DNA of 64,000 nucleotides from Marsupella aquatica (GCA_973895155.1 OZ316895.1:18972001-19036000), one strand, 5' to 3'. Counted from the stretch's first letter, positions 36,701 through 48,001 are shown. Numbers and translations are program-made. Notes: generated from the letters alone by a model not told the origin.

Positions 36701-37377
36701 GCTACATAAATCACATGCTTTTATTGCCAGCACCATCTCATCGCCGAATCTCATCACCATCTCCTCTATTCTTATCAAATCGCACCTATTCAAAAGAAAA
36801 TTTGCCCCCACTCCTCGTTCTTCATCGCTTAGAATACAGTCAAGATGAGAATTGCCTGTCCTCCGTCGCCTTTCCAAAAATCCTCAAATCTTCATCCATA
36901 CACTCCCATATTCCAACCGTTTTTCTTCTATCACACCCGAAACTCCGACGCACGCCTCAGCCTTCGTCCGAAAAATTTTAAAAACCTCAACATTCAACGA
37001 ACATCATCCTTGGCTGAATCTCACCCTATCACCCCGAGTACTCTAGCGCGCACCACACCCCCGAGAATTTTTCTAACTGCCCCTTATTCCTTTGGCCATT
37101 TCTTCCTCCTTATTCACTTCCATTCCCCATCCGCGCGTCAACTCAAACTGCCCCTTATGCCCGAGCGCACACAAGCCTCCACGTGTCATCTTCTCACAAT
37201 TCTGTCATTAAAGCCCTTTTTAGCCTTGGCAAAACTGGTTTCTCTATTTTTCTTTTGTCTTATTACTGTTTTCCTACCACAACAAAAATCTCACCCAAAT
37301 TGCATTCCTTCATCAAATACCTCCAACTCAAAAATAAGGCCTTCACTTCCCCTCCTCTATTTTCCATCCCGACGACA
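36701..37377 (-). repeat. 5' LTR fragment of the young Ty3 element (first 677 bp)
   Basis: Collinear with 33348-34024 with no gaps. On the minus strand it starts TGTCGTCGGG next to the CCGC duplication and ends abruptly in TTTATGTAGC, fused directly to RT coding sequence. Confidence 0.92.
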
Positions 37378-37381
37378 CCGC

Positions 37382-38338
37382 AAACCCTCTGACACAGAGG
37401 CAATTGTAGTGGTGCCAGTCAAAAATCCCATAGCACGCTCTCTCTCATTAGTAGTAGGTTCCACTAACTACTGGAGAGCTGTGTCCCAGACAAGTCCAGG
37501 GCCACCTGCTCTGAATGCATATGAAGCAGATTGTAGTTGGATTGTTGCCAGTGGGCGCCCAACTGCATTGACCATTGCCAATGGAGGTCTATCAGGTTGG
37601 GTCACACCCTATGCACGATGCCCTGGATCCAAAACATCATCCACCACTAAGGCTGGTGAGCGTGGAATGCTGTCAAATGCGCGCTTCAGCACCTCACATG
37701 GGATCAAATTAGTCCACCACAAGCGTGGACAATGTGCACAAGAACCCACACATGCAGCATCCAATAACACAGCAGGTCCAATCCAAGACCTCACCTAGTG
37801 AACACTGGCAACAATCCAACTACAATCATCACCTAACAATGGTACATTCTCCAAAATGTATGCTGGAGACTGTGTCTGCTGTAGCTGGAGACTGTGTCTA
37901 CTGTAGCTGGAGATGACGCAGCACCTGTAACATCTCCCAAAACAATGCAGAGCATGGATCATGAAGTCTATGCCCAACGCCAGCTCTAGATTGGCCCTGA
38001 CATGGCCAACCAGCAAGCACCAAATCAATGGGGTCAACACGATGCAGATGATCCGCCCCCAACAATGAAATATCAGCAGGTAGTGCATGCTAATAACCAC
38101 GAACAGCATCCACTGGCAGCAACTGTGGATATCTATCCACCAACATAGCCACATGTTGCAATGAGACCCTCCGTGCTATCTCATCTGTCTCCACATACAA
38201 ATAACGATGCACAAGAATTCCTACCTGAAGAACAACAGCCAATCCAGTGCTAATCCCACCAAAAAGATCCAACAAACAAATACCCTCCGGTGGATACTGC
38301 CAAGCAATAGGAGTGGTATCCAATGGTGAAAGAGTCAC
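37382..38338 (-). pseudogene. C5 cytosine DNA methyltransferase domain of the older Ty3 element
   Basis: Read on the minus strand: motif I LLDLFGGISTGL (about 38275), then YVETDEIARRV, motif IV VLAGWPCQGQSRAG (Pro-Cys-Gln, about 38010) and motif VI YILENVPLLGD (about 37850). Late motifs ERERAMGFLTGTT lie at about 37440, and motif X (LGQTMDLN) lies beyond the inserted element at about 31380. Such enzymes put a methyl group on cytosine C5. Domain order protease-DNMT-RT places it in the pol polyprotein. Damage: a 22-bp tandem duplication (37863-37906) shifts the frame, with TAG at 38090, 37898, 37609 and 37468, besides the insertion. Retrotransposon DNMTs are described from charophytes and dinoflagellates, to my knowledge. 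Confidence 0.87.
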
Positions 38339-38699
38339 CGGTCCATCTGCAAGAGACTGATCTGCTCCTAACTGTGGTGTAAAAGCATGACGCTATGCAT
38401 CATGTACCAATCGTACTGCTGCCTGTGGCAAGGCCTGTGTAGTGCCCCACACTGGTGGCACAACACTGCCAATAGGTAATCCCTACATGATGTGCTCCTC
38501 ATGAGACTCCTCCAATGGTGGAACATCTGCTACATGCGCATTACCCTCAATCAAATCATCAGGTCCAGTAATGACACCACTGAATGCTGCCAAAGACAAT
38601 GGTGTGGATTTAGGGTCTCCCACAGGTCCACTAAATCTCACAGGCAATTTGCTCAATCAAGCATCAATCTTCCAAATCCTCTAGACGCAATCCCAATCC

Positions 38700-39182
38700 A
38701 TGTATGGCAGACTTACCCAACATCAAGGGCTGAGCACCAGTATCCAGTAACACTCTCTCTAGCTGGTATACTGTTCCAGATGGCCCAACTAATCAAAAGA
38801 TACCACTTCGATTATCCAATGACACAACACTAGGTTTAAACCTAGTCCTCTCAAATGTAGGGCATGCTGGTAAATTCACCAACCTCACTGGTGCTGCATG
38901 CCATGTCTCACTAGTAGCAGTAGGTGGCATGGTCTTCATTGCTTCAACACTGCAAGTTGCTTCTACATGGGAAGCAACCACTAGAGTGTCCTCACAGAGT
39001 GTAGCTGCCAATTTGAACACTTCTGCAAAACCAACTCCCAAGTTCAACATGTCTGTTGCTGAAAATAATGGGGTGCGTACTATGGTAGTAGCCGCCCCCA
39101 GTAGGGTACCTGTCATCCCTACTGCATCACTATCTGATTCTGCCAACTTACGCACACCAGGATTTGTCCGAACCGCGTTCAT
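38700..39182 (-). pseudogene. Gag-like region and aspartic protease of the older Ty3 element
   Basis: The frame 39182-38793 (129 aa) is hydrophobic and Thr-rich. It leads, after a TGA where Trp fits (GIF-stop-LVGPSG), into a retropepsin motif LLDTGAQPLMLGKSA at about 38755-38710. The catalytic Asp-Thr-Gly is intact. Between the protease and the DNMT (38700-38340) the frame is scrambled by indels and stops. The 5' LTR and gag start of this element are not identified; sequence 39183-39416 shows nothing I recognise. Confidence 0.65.
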
Positions 39183-39416
39183 AGAGGTACTCTAAACTAC
39201 CTCTAACAATGTAAAAGACTGAGGAAGCTTTGTCTGCTGACTTGCATCCCTCCTTTGTGGATCTAGCTCCACTACTGCTCCTCAGGGCTCAAAAGCTTTG
39301 GCTGCCCTGTGATGCCTAGACAGGAATCACTCGGCCAGTTAAGGGGGTAAAGCAGGAAGGCACCCTAGAAACACCTTAGTATAGGGACAAAACAAGGAAA
39401 ATATAAACAATTAGGG

Positions 39417-40367
39417 GTGACCATGGAACCCGGGCCGAGGCCGGAGGTAAGGACGCTGGGGGTGAAAACTCGATTAGGGTTAGGGCGCGTTAAGCGTCGG
39501 CGGCTAGGAAGGATCAACAGGAGGAAGGACCGGAAGAGGAGAGGGGTAAGGAGCGCTTGCAGGAGATGGTGGCTCATTTGCGAGCACGAACTAGGCAGAC
39601 GACTACGGGAGGCCAACTACTATCAGCTGCTTAGGCAAGCACTCGGGGAGAGAGTAGATACCGACGAGCGACCTAAGGAGGGTATGAGCAACGTCAATCA
39701 AGCGGCACATTTCTGGGGATGCCTGTTCGAACGGGCAACTGAGTACATCAAGACTTACGAGGACGAGGAATCAGAAAGGGCAGCTCGAGAATGGCAGGAG
39801 CTCGCTCGATTGTGGGAGCTGCAGAAGACGGCTTTCTTAGGAGGCGAACTCATCAAGGACGAGTTCTTGTGGACTCCTACTTCCAATCAGCTCGACGATC
39901 TTCTGTTTTGCAAAGATAGCGTCGTCGGCATCCGAGAGGCCATCAAGAACTGCAACGACATACACTGGGAATTGAAGGGTAGCACGGAAAGGTGGACCCA
40001 GGCAACGGTGCTAGGAGAAACCTCCACGGCAGCAGAGATGAAGAGGAAGGGAGCCGTCAACGATGAAGCCACCCCGGCAAAAAGAACGAGGTCGGCGGCA
40101 CCAAAGAAGCCAGCCGAGCAGCAGAGCAGGAGGCAGGGAGAAGCCGAAGAGGAGGAGGTTGATCCCATCAAGGCCATTCCAACCAGGGATGACACCTGGA
40201 AGGGCTGGGCGGCAACCCTACCGGTGGAGGTGCAACTACATTTTGCACGGGAGGAGGATGCATGCTTTACGGCCATGCAGACCAAGAAGTACCAAGGCTT
40301 CATGGCCGGATCCGGCTTAGAGGCCTTTGTAAGATTACCATGGCTGAACCGGAGTCAGACCTATTAG
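39417..40367 (+). pseudogene. Gag-type element ORF, N-terminal part (316 aa)
   Basis: The frame opens TMEPGPRPEVRTLG, is very Arg-rich over residues 20-50, then helical and charged, with a basic linker (KRTRSAAPKKPAEQQ) and the stretch FMAGSGLEAFVRL at its end. The continuation (TMAEPESDLLEF...) is in another frame from about 40340, so a small indel near 40335 has split one protein. I do not recognise the N-terminal fold. No pol gene follows, so this is a non-autonomous or truncated retroelement. It is the better preserved relative of 17127-18805. Confidence 0.6.
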
Positions 40368-43036
40368 AATTCGTGGGGTCATGGGAACCCGAGATCAATT
40401 GCACGAGGATATATGGGAAGGATTTCTATCTTACTCCCAAAGTGATTGCCGAAGTGTTTGGCTTGCCGATAGGCAATAAGACCAAAGTTGATACCAGGAA
40501 GACCTTGCCTGACAAGGAGTTCCGGTCGTTCCCCGGGCCATCAACGAAGAATGGCTTCTTCCAGAACACCTGCACCAACCCGCACATAGGAGAGATGATC
40601 GACTTCTTGAGGGTGACCATGCATTGTAACTTGCCGAGGGCAGAGATCGGCAAGGCACAGGTTTATCTGGTAGAGAGGCCAGACCCAAGCCGGGACTACA
40701 ACGGGTACCTCCTCAACCAATTGAAGAAGATCTTAAAGGAGGAGCAGCAGGTAATCGGCATGGGGAGCGTGTCGCGGCTTGGCTATCACATGCCACTGTT
40801 GTGCCGATATGCCAGAGGTCAGACTTTTGCCCCAGTACTTCCCCTGCAGGTAAGGGCACCCAAGGAAGCTCCAGCACCGAGGCCGGTAGCAAAGAAGCCT
40901 CAACCACCTGTTAGCCCTACGATCGAGCAGGTGTTTAGGCCAAGGAAGGAGGACTTGCCGATGCAGCAACCAGGCATGCAGAGTCTGCTGAAACTAGTGG
41001 AGAAAGAAAAGAGATTGGCATTGGCAACGACAACGGCAACGGCAACAATGCAGGACACTACTCCGGAGGTAGGCCTACACCGGCTCACAAGAGAAAACCC
41101 CTTTGCTGGAGACAAGGAGAGAATCAGGCCGGAATCCAAGCCAGGTGTTCGAATGTATGTGGGACTCTCAAGCTCTGAATCTGAGGCGGAATTGCCTGAA
41201 GCTCCTACCGACGAAGAGGAGAGGGAGAAGCCGGACGTCCAAGAAGTAGAGGAGGCAGTGGAGGACTTCAGCCATGATAACTCCGGCTATGGGTCGGACC
41301 ATCACGTTCCAGGAGTAAGGACCTGTGGCCGGTTTGTCCCCACACTTCCAAGGGTAGTACGAGGGGACCCCAACCAGCAGAGTAGCCCTGAGTCTCCCCC
41401 ACCAAATGTTACTCCCCCGAGCTTCGACGGCATAAAATAGACGGCGCAGGAATTTTAGGAGCGAATCAGGCAGGAAGAGAAGGCAGCCCTGGTCAGGGAA
41501 AAGGATTTGCCAGGAGGAGATTGGCCGGAGGACATCAGGCGGCTAGCCAAAAAAGGAAGCAAACCTCTAGCCATGATTGAAGAGATCCGCAAGATGGCTT
41601 GGGAGCAGAGGCCGCGATGGGCGATGCCGATCACTTCTACTTACTCCACCTACGCTAAGAATAGAGCCATGGAGTATGGTGAGATGTGTGGGGAACTTGC
41701 GCTCGGCATCTTTGGAGAGGAGTTGGAGGTAGGACCCTTTTTCCATAGGGAGCAGTTGGAGAAGCACCAATTAGAAGAAGCGGTGGCTTTAGAGAGAAGC
41801 AAGAAGGACGAGGTCATTCGGCGGCTTAGGAGGATGGAAGCCGAGATTGAAGATCTAAGGGCGGCCAAGAAAGCCCAAGATGAACTGCGGATTAAACGGC
41901 ATGAGCTGAACATCATGCAGGGGCAGTTGGACACCGCGCAGGCTGATAATCAGAATATCAAGGATAAACTGACTCAGACGCAGGGAGAGTTGGCCGATAC
42001 GATCAAAGAGAGGGAGAAGTGGAAGCGAGAGCTGAGGAATGCAGAGGAGGCCCACATAACAGCCAACAGCCGGGCCATGGCGGAGACCCAAAGAAAGGAA
42101 TGGGCGTTAAAGGGGGAGCTCGAGAAAATCCGCGGAGCCCTTGAGCAGAAGGAGGCCGAGGTAGGAAAATCCTATCAAGGGATTATGGCGCTGCAGCAGG
42201 AGCTTGCGTCCCTGACGGCCAGCTTCAAGGCCGACCTAAGGGAGAAGGACGAGATGCTCGATCAGACTTACGCCAAGATGAACCAGATGGAGTCTGTCAT
42301 CATTGCAGAGCTCGACAAGGAGCTAAGAGCAACCCGAGAGGAGAGGGCTACCTTGAAGAAAGAACGGGAGGAAGCCCAAAAGGAACTAGAGGAGGCGTGC
42401 AAGGACCTGGATGAGACCCAGGAGGAGTTGGAGGAAATCACGAGGAAGATGGAGAACCTCCAGCGGCGGGCCGACAACCAAACAGAGCGGCTGAAGAAAC
42501 AAGCCGCAATATTTAGGTGCTTGTCTTCATCAGGCCCAACTCCAATTGGGGCAACCAAGTTACCAGGAGTGGTACTGGCCGAAGAAAAAGCCGCGCCACC
42601 TGCACCAGTGCCGGAAGTAAGTGGGAAGGGGAAGGGACCAGCTGCCAAACCAGAAAAGAAGAAGAAGCGGAAACCTTCAGGGTCAAGGAGTAATCCGACT
42701 CCACAGGCCGTGGTGACCAAGGAGGTAGATCCAGCACCAACCTCCGGCATGAACACGGCAATAGATCCCGCTATCATCAAAGGTGGGGATGGTGCGGCCC
42801 AAGCAGAACTACTCAGTAATGAGGCCGGTATCCCAGATCCGCCTCTTGAGCAGGCCGGGGAGACCGTAGCCGATAATGATTCCCGAGCCGATGCCGACGC
42901 CGATGGTGGACCCAGTCAGGCCGATGGAGAGTTGACTCAGTCAAGGGCAGGTAATCTGTCAGAAAACGAACCTACGGCAGTGGCTGAGGAGGAAGCGTTG
43001 GGGGCGTCCATTGAGGATCCACCACCGGTGTCGTGA
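40340..43036 (+). pseudogene. Gag-type element, C-terminal part: plant-mobile-domain-like region and long coiled coil
   Basis: One frame runs 40340-43036 except for two TAG codons at 41438 and 41456. The first 130 residues (DLLEFVGSWEPE, FYLTPKVIAEVFGLPIG, EMIDFLRVTMHC) resemble the N-terminal domain of plant transposon-derived mobile-domain proteins, a weak match. A Pro-rich and acidic linker follows. After 41507 comes a long heptad-rich coiled coil (about residues 80-330 of that part: RRLRRMEAEIEDLRAAKKA, KELRATREERATLKKEREE), then an Ala/Pro/Lys-rich tail with KPEKKKKRKPSG. A structural gag-like role is my inference. Both TAG stops fit former Gln codons. Confidence 0.55.
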
Positions 43037-43854
43037 CGGTGCAAGGGCGCCGTTCCTTTTAGGAAGGGCGGACGTGGAGGGAGGAGGCGTGAGTGGGTAG
43101 GGCGGGCGCTGATCTCCAAGTTTAGGATTAGGATCAGGACCAGGAGGCGGCCCTGACACTTAGCTTAGTGGGATTGCGGTTCCACTGGTAGGAGCAACAC
43201 TTGTGCTCTTGCCTTGCTGTACATAGGTAGATCCGGGCAAGTAGATTACTGTTAGGTAGTTTAGGCTTACGCTGCAAGGAATTAGGCGGATCCACTACCA
43301 GGATAAGTACCTGGGCAGCGGGGAGCTCAGGGCCTCTTCTTTAGCAAGTTTTTAGTTTGCACCAGCCGGGCTGGGATCAAGTAGTAAGAGAAGCTCTCGG
43401 TTAGTCATACAGTGACCCTTGTGTATATTCATGTTTCCTCATGCCTAAGAGCTGAATAGAGTTGGCCTCACGGCTTAGTTCGCAGAGCTTGTGTATGAGA
43501 TGTACTGTTTGTATGGCAAGTGCATGGTATGACTCAGTCAGAAGGAGTCATTTTGCTATTTGTGTGTCGCATTAACTTGTGTGAAGAGTGCCCACATCAA
43601 CTAGAAGGAAGGAAAGTAAGCAGGGGAGTGAGAGTTGGATGTGTCGAGCTGAGAGAGGTCTTAGCGGCTTAACCAAGCCTATTGGGGATCATTCCGGCGG
43701 CGGAATCCAAACATACCTAACAAGACGGAGGGGAAGACGAGGGAAGGCCTAGATTAGGCCGGCTACGTATCTCATGACCCGATGAAGGATCTGTCCAGTA
43801 TATGTGTGTAAAATGTTAATAGTAGTAGTAGAAGGTTAGCAGCGTCCCATGCCG
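43037..43854 (+). repeat. 3' non-coding / LTR-like end of the gag-type element
   Basis: No gene. It contains CATTCCGGCGGCGGAATCC followed by AAACATACCT at about 43688-43717, the motif also found in both LTRs of the element at 5307-9739. This is likely LTR sequence of the same family, but the boundaries are not defined. Confidence 0.5.
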
Positions 43855-45206
43855 CTAAGCCGCGGAAACGGCCTCGCCAAGCGCGAAACTTGCGGGAATC
43901 GGCTTGAGCTGGGGGGGTTTCTTGGGTTTAGGGAGCCATGGGACGCACCACATGCCCCACGTGTCAAAGCTGCTGATGTATCCATATGTGCAGTGCCACT
44001 GACACATGAATCCCATGGTGGCAAGGTCTCCATCAGCTCCATAAGATGTGGAAGGACCATGGGATGTGGAAGATCCATAGGATGTAGATGCCCCATCACC
44101 AGAAGTAGGTCTCACCTGGTTCTGAGGTCCCACCATTTCTGGAGACGATGCCATTTCATCTTCAATCCAATGATTCCCCACTCCACTTGTACTTTGTACC
44201 CTGCATGCATCTTGTTGAATGATCTAACTGCTCCACGAGGCAGTTGCATAGTGCGGATTTCAGTTTTGCTGTAGCCTCTCAAAATATAGTGCTCCTTTCC
44301 CTTGTAGCCTGAATCACCCATAAGAAACTCGTAATATTCTCCAATGTTCACAAATAAATTCTGGAAGTTTGCTTCAACCCAGGAATTATGTAGAATTGTG
44401 CAGTCATGAAATGATCCTGGATATCCTGGATCTATGAATATGAAGAAACCATTGTGGTCAACTACCACGGTTGAATTCATGCAATACATTTTCTTATGGC
44501 CCTGGTACCATCTCTTATGTCTAGGATCCTCAAAAGGTTTTCTAATTTTTACAAGAGTTCCATCCACAATCCCAATACAACCTACAAGCTGAGGAATGGC
44601 CTACCCTAAAGATCTTTGCTCCTCCTGAGATGGCCATCTAATCTCCTCAGCGATTGCCTAGTTGACACAAGTAGCCACAAACAAGGCATCGTCGCATACA
44701 GTAGCCCTACACCAATTCCAGCGACTTGCATCAAAGTTCACTATGTTGTTGTGCTTCAAATAAAGCACAAAACTCATGAGACGCTGATCAGGGGACAATT
44801 TGCATGGGCAGCTAGAAACAGTGTGACGGGAGAGTTCTTCAAATTCCTCAGGTGTGAAATTTGTCAGATCTTTAAACTGCTGTGAGTGGCCAATGTGTCG
44901 TGTGAGTAAATCATTCACTGGCAAATTGTGGATCACAAAACTCTGGTTCTCTTGGGAAAGCTCTATTGGCTCAAAGGATTCTATCATAGTCAAGTAACCT
45001 CTCATAGCAGTTGCCAGGATGAGATAGAGCTGCACATCCAGGTCAGTAGCAAAATTGTCATCACTACTACTATCACTACTAGCATCCATGTTGTCAACTT
45101 GGAACAACTCAAAGTCCTGAATGTCAATCGACATCTTTGCACACCAGCGAGAAAATTTTGGGACAACAAAATAAGTTTGTGAGGTGAAACAAGATGCAAA
45201 ACTCAT
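43855..45206 (-). pseudogene. PIF/Harbinger transposase (DDE_4 type), broken
   Basis: The N-terminal half (45206-44658) is an acidic start followed by helical sequence with FTPEEFEELSRH and KLSPDQRLMSFVLYLKH, typical of the helix-turn-helix region of these transposases. After two TAG codons comes the catalytic half: GIVDGTLVKIRKPF (first Asp), FIDPGYPGSFHDCTIL (second Asp), LMGDSGYKGKEHYI, and a VEWGIIGLKMKW segment for the Glu. A Ser/Pro-rich tail in another frame reaches 43855. The usual family length is about 400 aa, matching the span. The role is cut-and-paste transposition with a TWA-type target. I did not find terminal repeats or the Myb-like partner gene. Confidence 0.82.
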
Positions 45207-45301
45207 ACATACACTACAATAAACACAGCTCGGGACACGTTCATGATTAAGAGCTCACAAATGATTCCCTAAAAAAAGAAAGAGAAACATGATTCAACAA
45301 T

Positions 45302-45482
45302 GACTAAGCATGATTCAGTGAACTCGAGTATGAATATGAGGTCACAAATAATTCACAGTTTAGACTAAGCATGATTTAGTGAACTCAAGTATGAAAATGA
45401 GGTCACAAATAATTCACAGTTTAGACTAAGCATGATTCAGTGAACTCAAGTATGAAAATGAGGTCACAAATAATTCATAGTA
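45302..45482. repeat. 61-bp tandem repeat, three copies
   Basis: Units begin GACTAAGCATGATT at 45302, 45363 and 45424 and contain GAGGTCACAAATAATTCA. Copies 2 and 3 are nearly identical. Non-coding. Confidence 0.85.
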
Positions 45483-46523
45483 GTTTATATGAAGAGCAGA
45501 AACACATAACTAAGTGCAGCGAGGGAAGGGATTCAAGGAACCTGTATTCTAATGTGAAGGATTCTAGTCACGCTAGGCCAGGTACCTTCGTGATGAACTT
45601 AGTGATGAACTTAGTGATGAAGTCTCTCCGATGCCTAAATTAAGGCAGTCACTCCTGCAAAGATCTTTAGTCAAGGCTGCCTTGGTCACCTTTAGGTTCA
45701 CTTGTAGGAAAAAAATTCAACGTTGTTTCAGCAACAGCCCCGTGAAGAACAAGATTGCTAATCATTCTCAACTTTGAATAATGAAGGCAGGGCACAAAAA
45801 ACCACATTGATGGGATCGAAGAAGCTAGCGTGTACCTCTGGTTTATTTCTAATGTTCTTCGCGCAATGAGCGTAGTCTAGTGTACTAAGAGTTTCATCCA
45901 GTGTCAAAACAGGACCAAGACTAAAGGCAGTCCAAGCCAGACCACAAATTGCAACAACCCGGTCACCAAGCCAGACCTACAGCAAATGAAATGATTCCTA
46001 AAACTTACGCAAATGCCTGTGTGAACCTCATTGACACTCGACAATTGACCTTCATTTGCGCCACCCTGCTCCCCCAATTGTACTTGCTACCAAATTTGCC
46101 ACTTGGAGAATGGTGAGATACTCCAAACAATTTTCCATCCACAATGTTGTAGTCCATGACCGCCTCCGGTTTGTGAAACTCCTTTCAGTTCCCAACATTC
46201 ATCCAACGCTAAGATCCTCACCTTCTATACTCAACACAAGTCCAGATTTCAAGTCCTAAACGCCCTCCAAAGTCAAAACTCTTCATTTATTTGTCTCTGA
46301 AGTCAAAACTTTACGCAACAACATTAGTACCCCTATCCTTAATCCTATCGAGGGTTAACTTTACCTTAAAGTTAATATACGACTGTAATATGATGACGCG
46401 TGTCGATTAACTACTGACTCTAGTAGAGTTCTATTTATTCTTGGTCGAGTTACAAAAGGTGAATGACTTTATGGATATCTAAACCTCGACCACGGTTTAA
46501 AGCTAACCATCCTTCAAACATGT
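45483..46523. other. Gene-free stretch left of the CACTA fragment
   Basis: I see no gene or clear repeat. Short frames have no family resemblance. Confidence 0.4.
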
Positions 46524-47640
46524 TTGACTTTACAAATATCTCTATTGTGTCAGATCGTTTGCCGTATTTGTGTGAAGGTGTGGGACCCTACAACATTTCC
46601 TCAATTAAAGGCAAATACTGTGCGTGTGCTTTGTGACTTGGAGATTTATTTCCCGCCAGCATTTTTTGATGTCATGACTCATTTGGTCATCCATGCGGTT
46701 GAAGATCTGGGCCACTACGGCCCAATGAGTACAAGGTGGATGTTTCCAATGGAATGGTACATGAAGTTGCTAAAAGGCAAGCATGGTTCTCGGTTACATT
46801 CAAGAAGAGACCTTGGGGTTCCTTACAGAATACATGGCTGGTGTAGACACTATTAGGAGTAGGGTGTGGGATGCTGAGGAAGAAGAGGGGGTGGCTGGAG
46901 AGGTTCTTCAAGGTGCTTTTACTTCCTTGCAATTGTCTGTAGAAGTTCATGATGCAACACACTTATATGTCTTACACAATACAGTCATGACGCAACCTTG
47001 GTGGCAGTGAGTACTCATGTTTATGCACCCTCCCTGCATCCTTCTTTATTCATATCCATTTTGGTAGGATATGTACATTGTATTGAGAAATTGTTCTCAT
47101 TGTCATGATGCAGGGAATACAATGTGCAGAAGGCCACCCAGTTAGGGTTAAATCAATAGACATTCCCTAGTTTTCTTGAGTGGATCAGGACACCAATTTG
47201 AGAGCATAGCAGACAGAACCCAAACATGGACAAAGATGTTCTCCTCTTGTCTGTGCCTCCCAAACGCATTGTACAACGGTATAATTGCATGAAAGCATAT
47301 GGGAATCAGTACCGTGTCCTTGATGATGAGGGCAAGCATTTAGTGACATATAATTCGGGGGTAATATCTGTGTTTGAGCATATAGATGCTCAGAACAACA
47401 GGGGCTGGATGGAGATGGGATATGATGGGGAGTTGGCAGACATCTGGGCACTGAATTATGGGACCACATCACAACAAATCATCCTAATGAAAGGTTCATG
47501 GGTGAAGCCAGATTGGTATGGGCCAAGAGCAACCATGAAACGGGATAGTCAATTTTAACCAAAGACTGGCAGAATGGATGGAGCCTTTTGTGTTCCCAAG
47601 TCAAGTTGAGCAAGTGTTTTTGATCTGAGGTATAGCGACC
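46524..47640 (+). pseudogene. CACTA TNP2-like transposase, C-terminal part (DUF4218 / DUF4216-like)
   Basis: The first piece (46524-46856) matches the domain following the TNP2 catalytic core: TTFPQLKANTVRVLCDLEIY, FFDVMTHLVIHAVEDL, GPMSTRWMFPMEWYMK. The second (47226-47556) resembles DUF4216: VISVFEHIDAQNNRGWMEM, DIWALNYGTTSQQIILMKG, SWVKPDWYG. A tail (EWMEPFVFPSQVEQVF, near 47570-47620) is typical of the protein's end. The pieces are in different frames with stops or introns between. This is not the continuation of 24290-25542 by position. It may belong with the CACTA end at 62830, the stretch between being occupied by transposon copy 2. Confidence 0.72.
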
Positions 47641-48001
47641 GAGACAGCAAACAGGCAAACAACAAATACTTTTCCTGTTTGCCTTATGCTGTTACCAGGA
47701 AAAAACATCTTGTACCAGGGGAAAGAACACACAATCAGGAGTTTAGAATTGTTTAAGTTGGAGTTAGGCCATTGCGGTGAGGGAGGATACCATGTCATGA
47801 ATCGCTGAACCACATAATAATTGAACCTCATATCCCAACACAAACAAGGGGGAGCATACATAAAAATGTCAAGGAATGCGCACAAAAATGGTAGGTCCCA
47901 CCACAATCGGCAACAAAATATATAAAAATAATACAAAATGAATGCATCCCAAAACTTTATGGTATTATATGGTCCAAAATAAATGCGAACAACGTCTTGA
48001 C

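Larger units (their letters stand above)
31403..37377 (-). mobile_element. Young Ty3 element inserted into the DNMT gene of the older Ty3 element
   Basis: 4-bp duplication CCGC (plus strand) at 31399-31402 and 37378-37381. LTR ends on the minus strand are TGTCGTCGGG and CCCCGGACA. The 3' LTR is complete (34024-31403, 2622 bp). The 5' LTR is present only as its first 677 bp (37377-36701), which match the 3' LTR with a single difference that I can see (C/T near 33655 / 37008). A purine tract GGTGGGGGTGAA precedes the 3' LTR. Gag, protease and the front of RT are deleted. Removing the element and one CCGC rejoins the DNMT frame. Confidence 0.92.

Noticed and set aside
28187-43036. Host genes among the long frames
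   Set aside because: Every long frame with recognisable domains belongs to a retroelement or transposon; none shows a host family.
45211-45230. CACTACAATAAACAC at 45211 as the left end of the CACTA element
   Set aside because: It resembles some CACTA ends but differs from the end at 62830 and adjoins the Harbinger gene; not enough to assign.
47640-47710. Terminal inverted repeat of transposon copy 2 (GCAAACAACAAAT near 47655 against 58505-58530)
   Set aside because: Only a gapped partial match of about 15 bases and no target duplication; reported ends would be guesswork.
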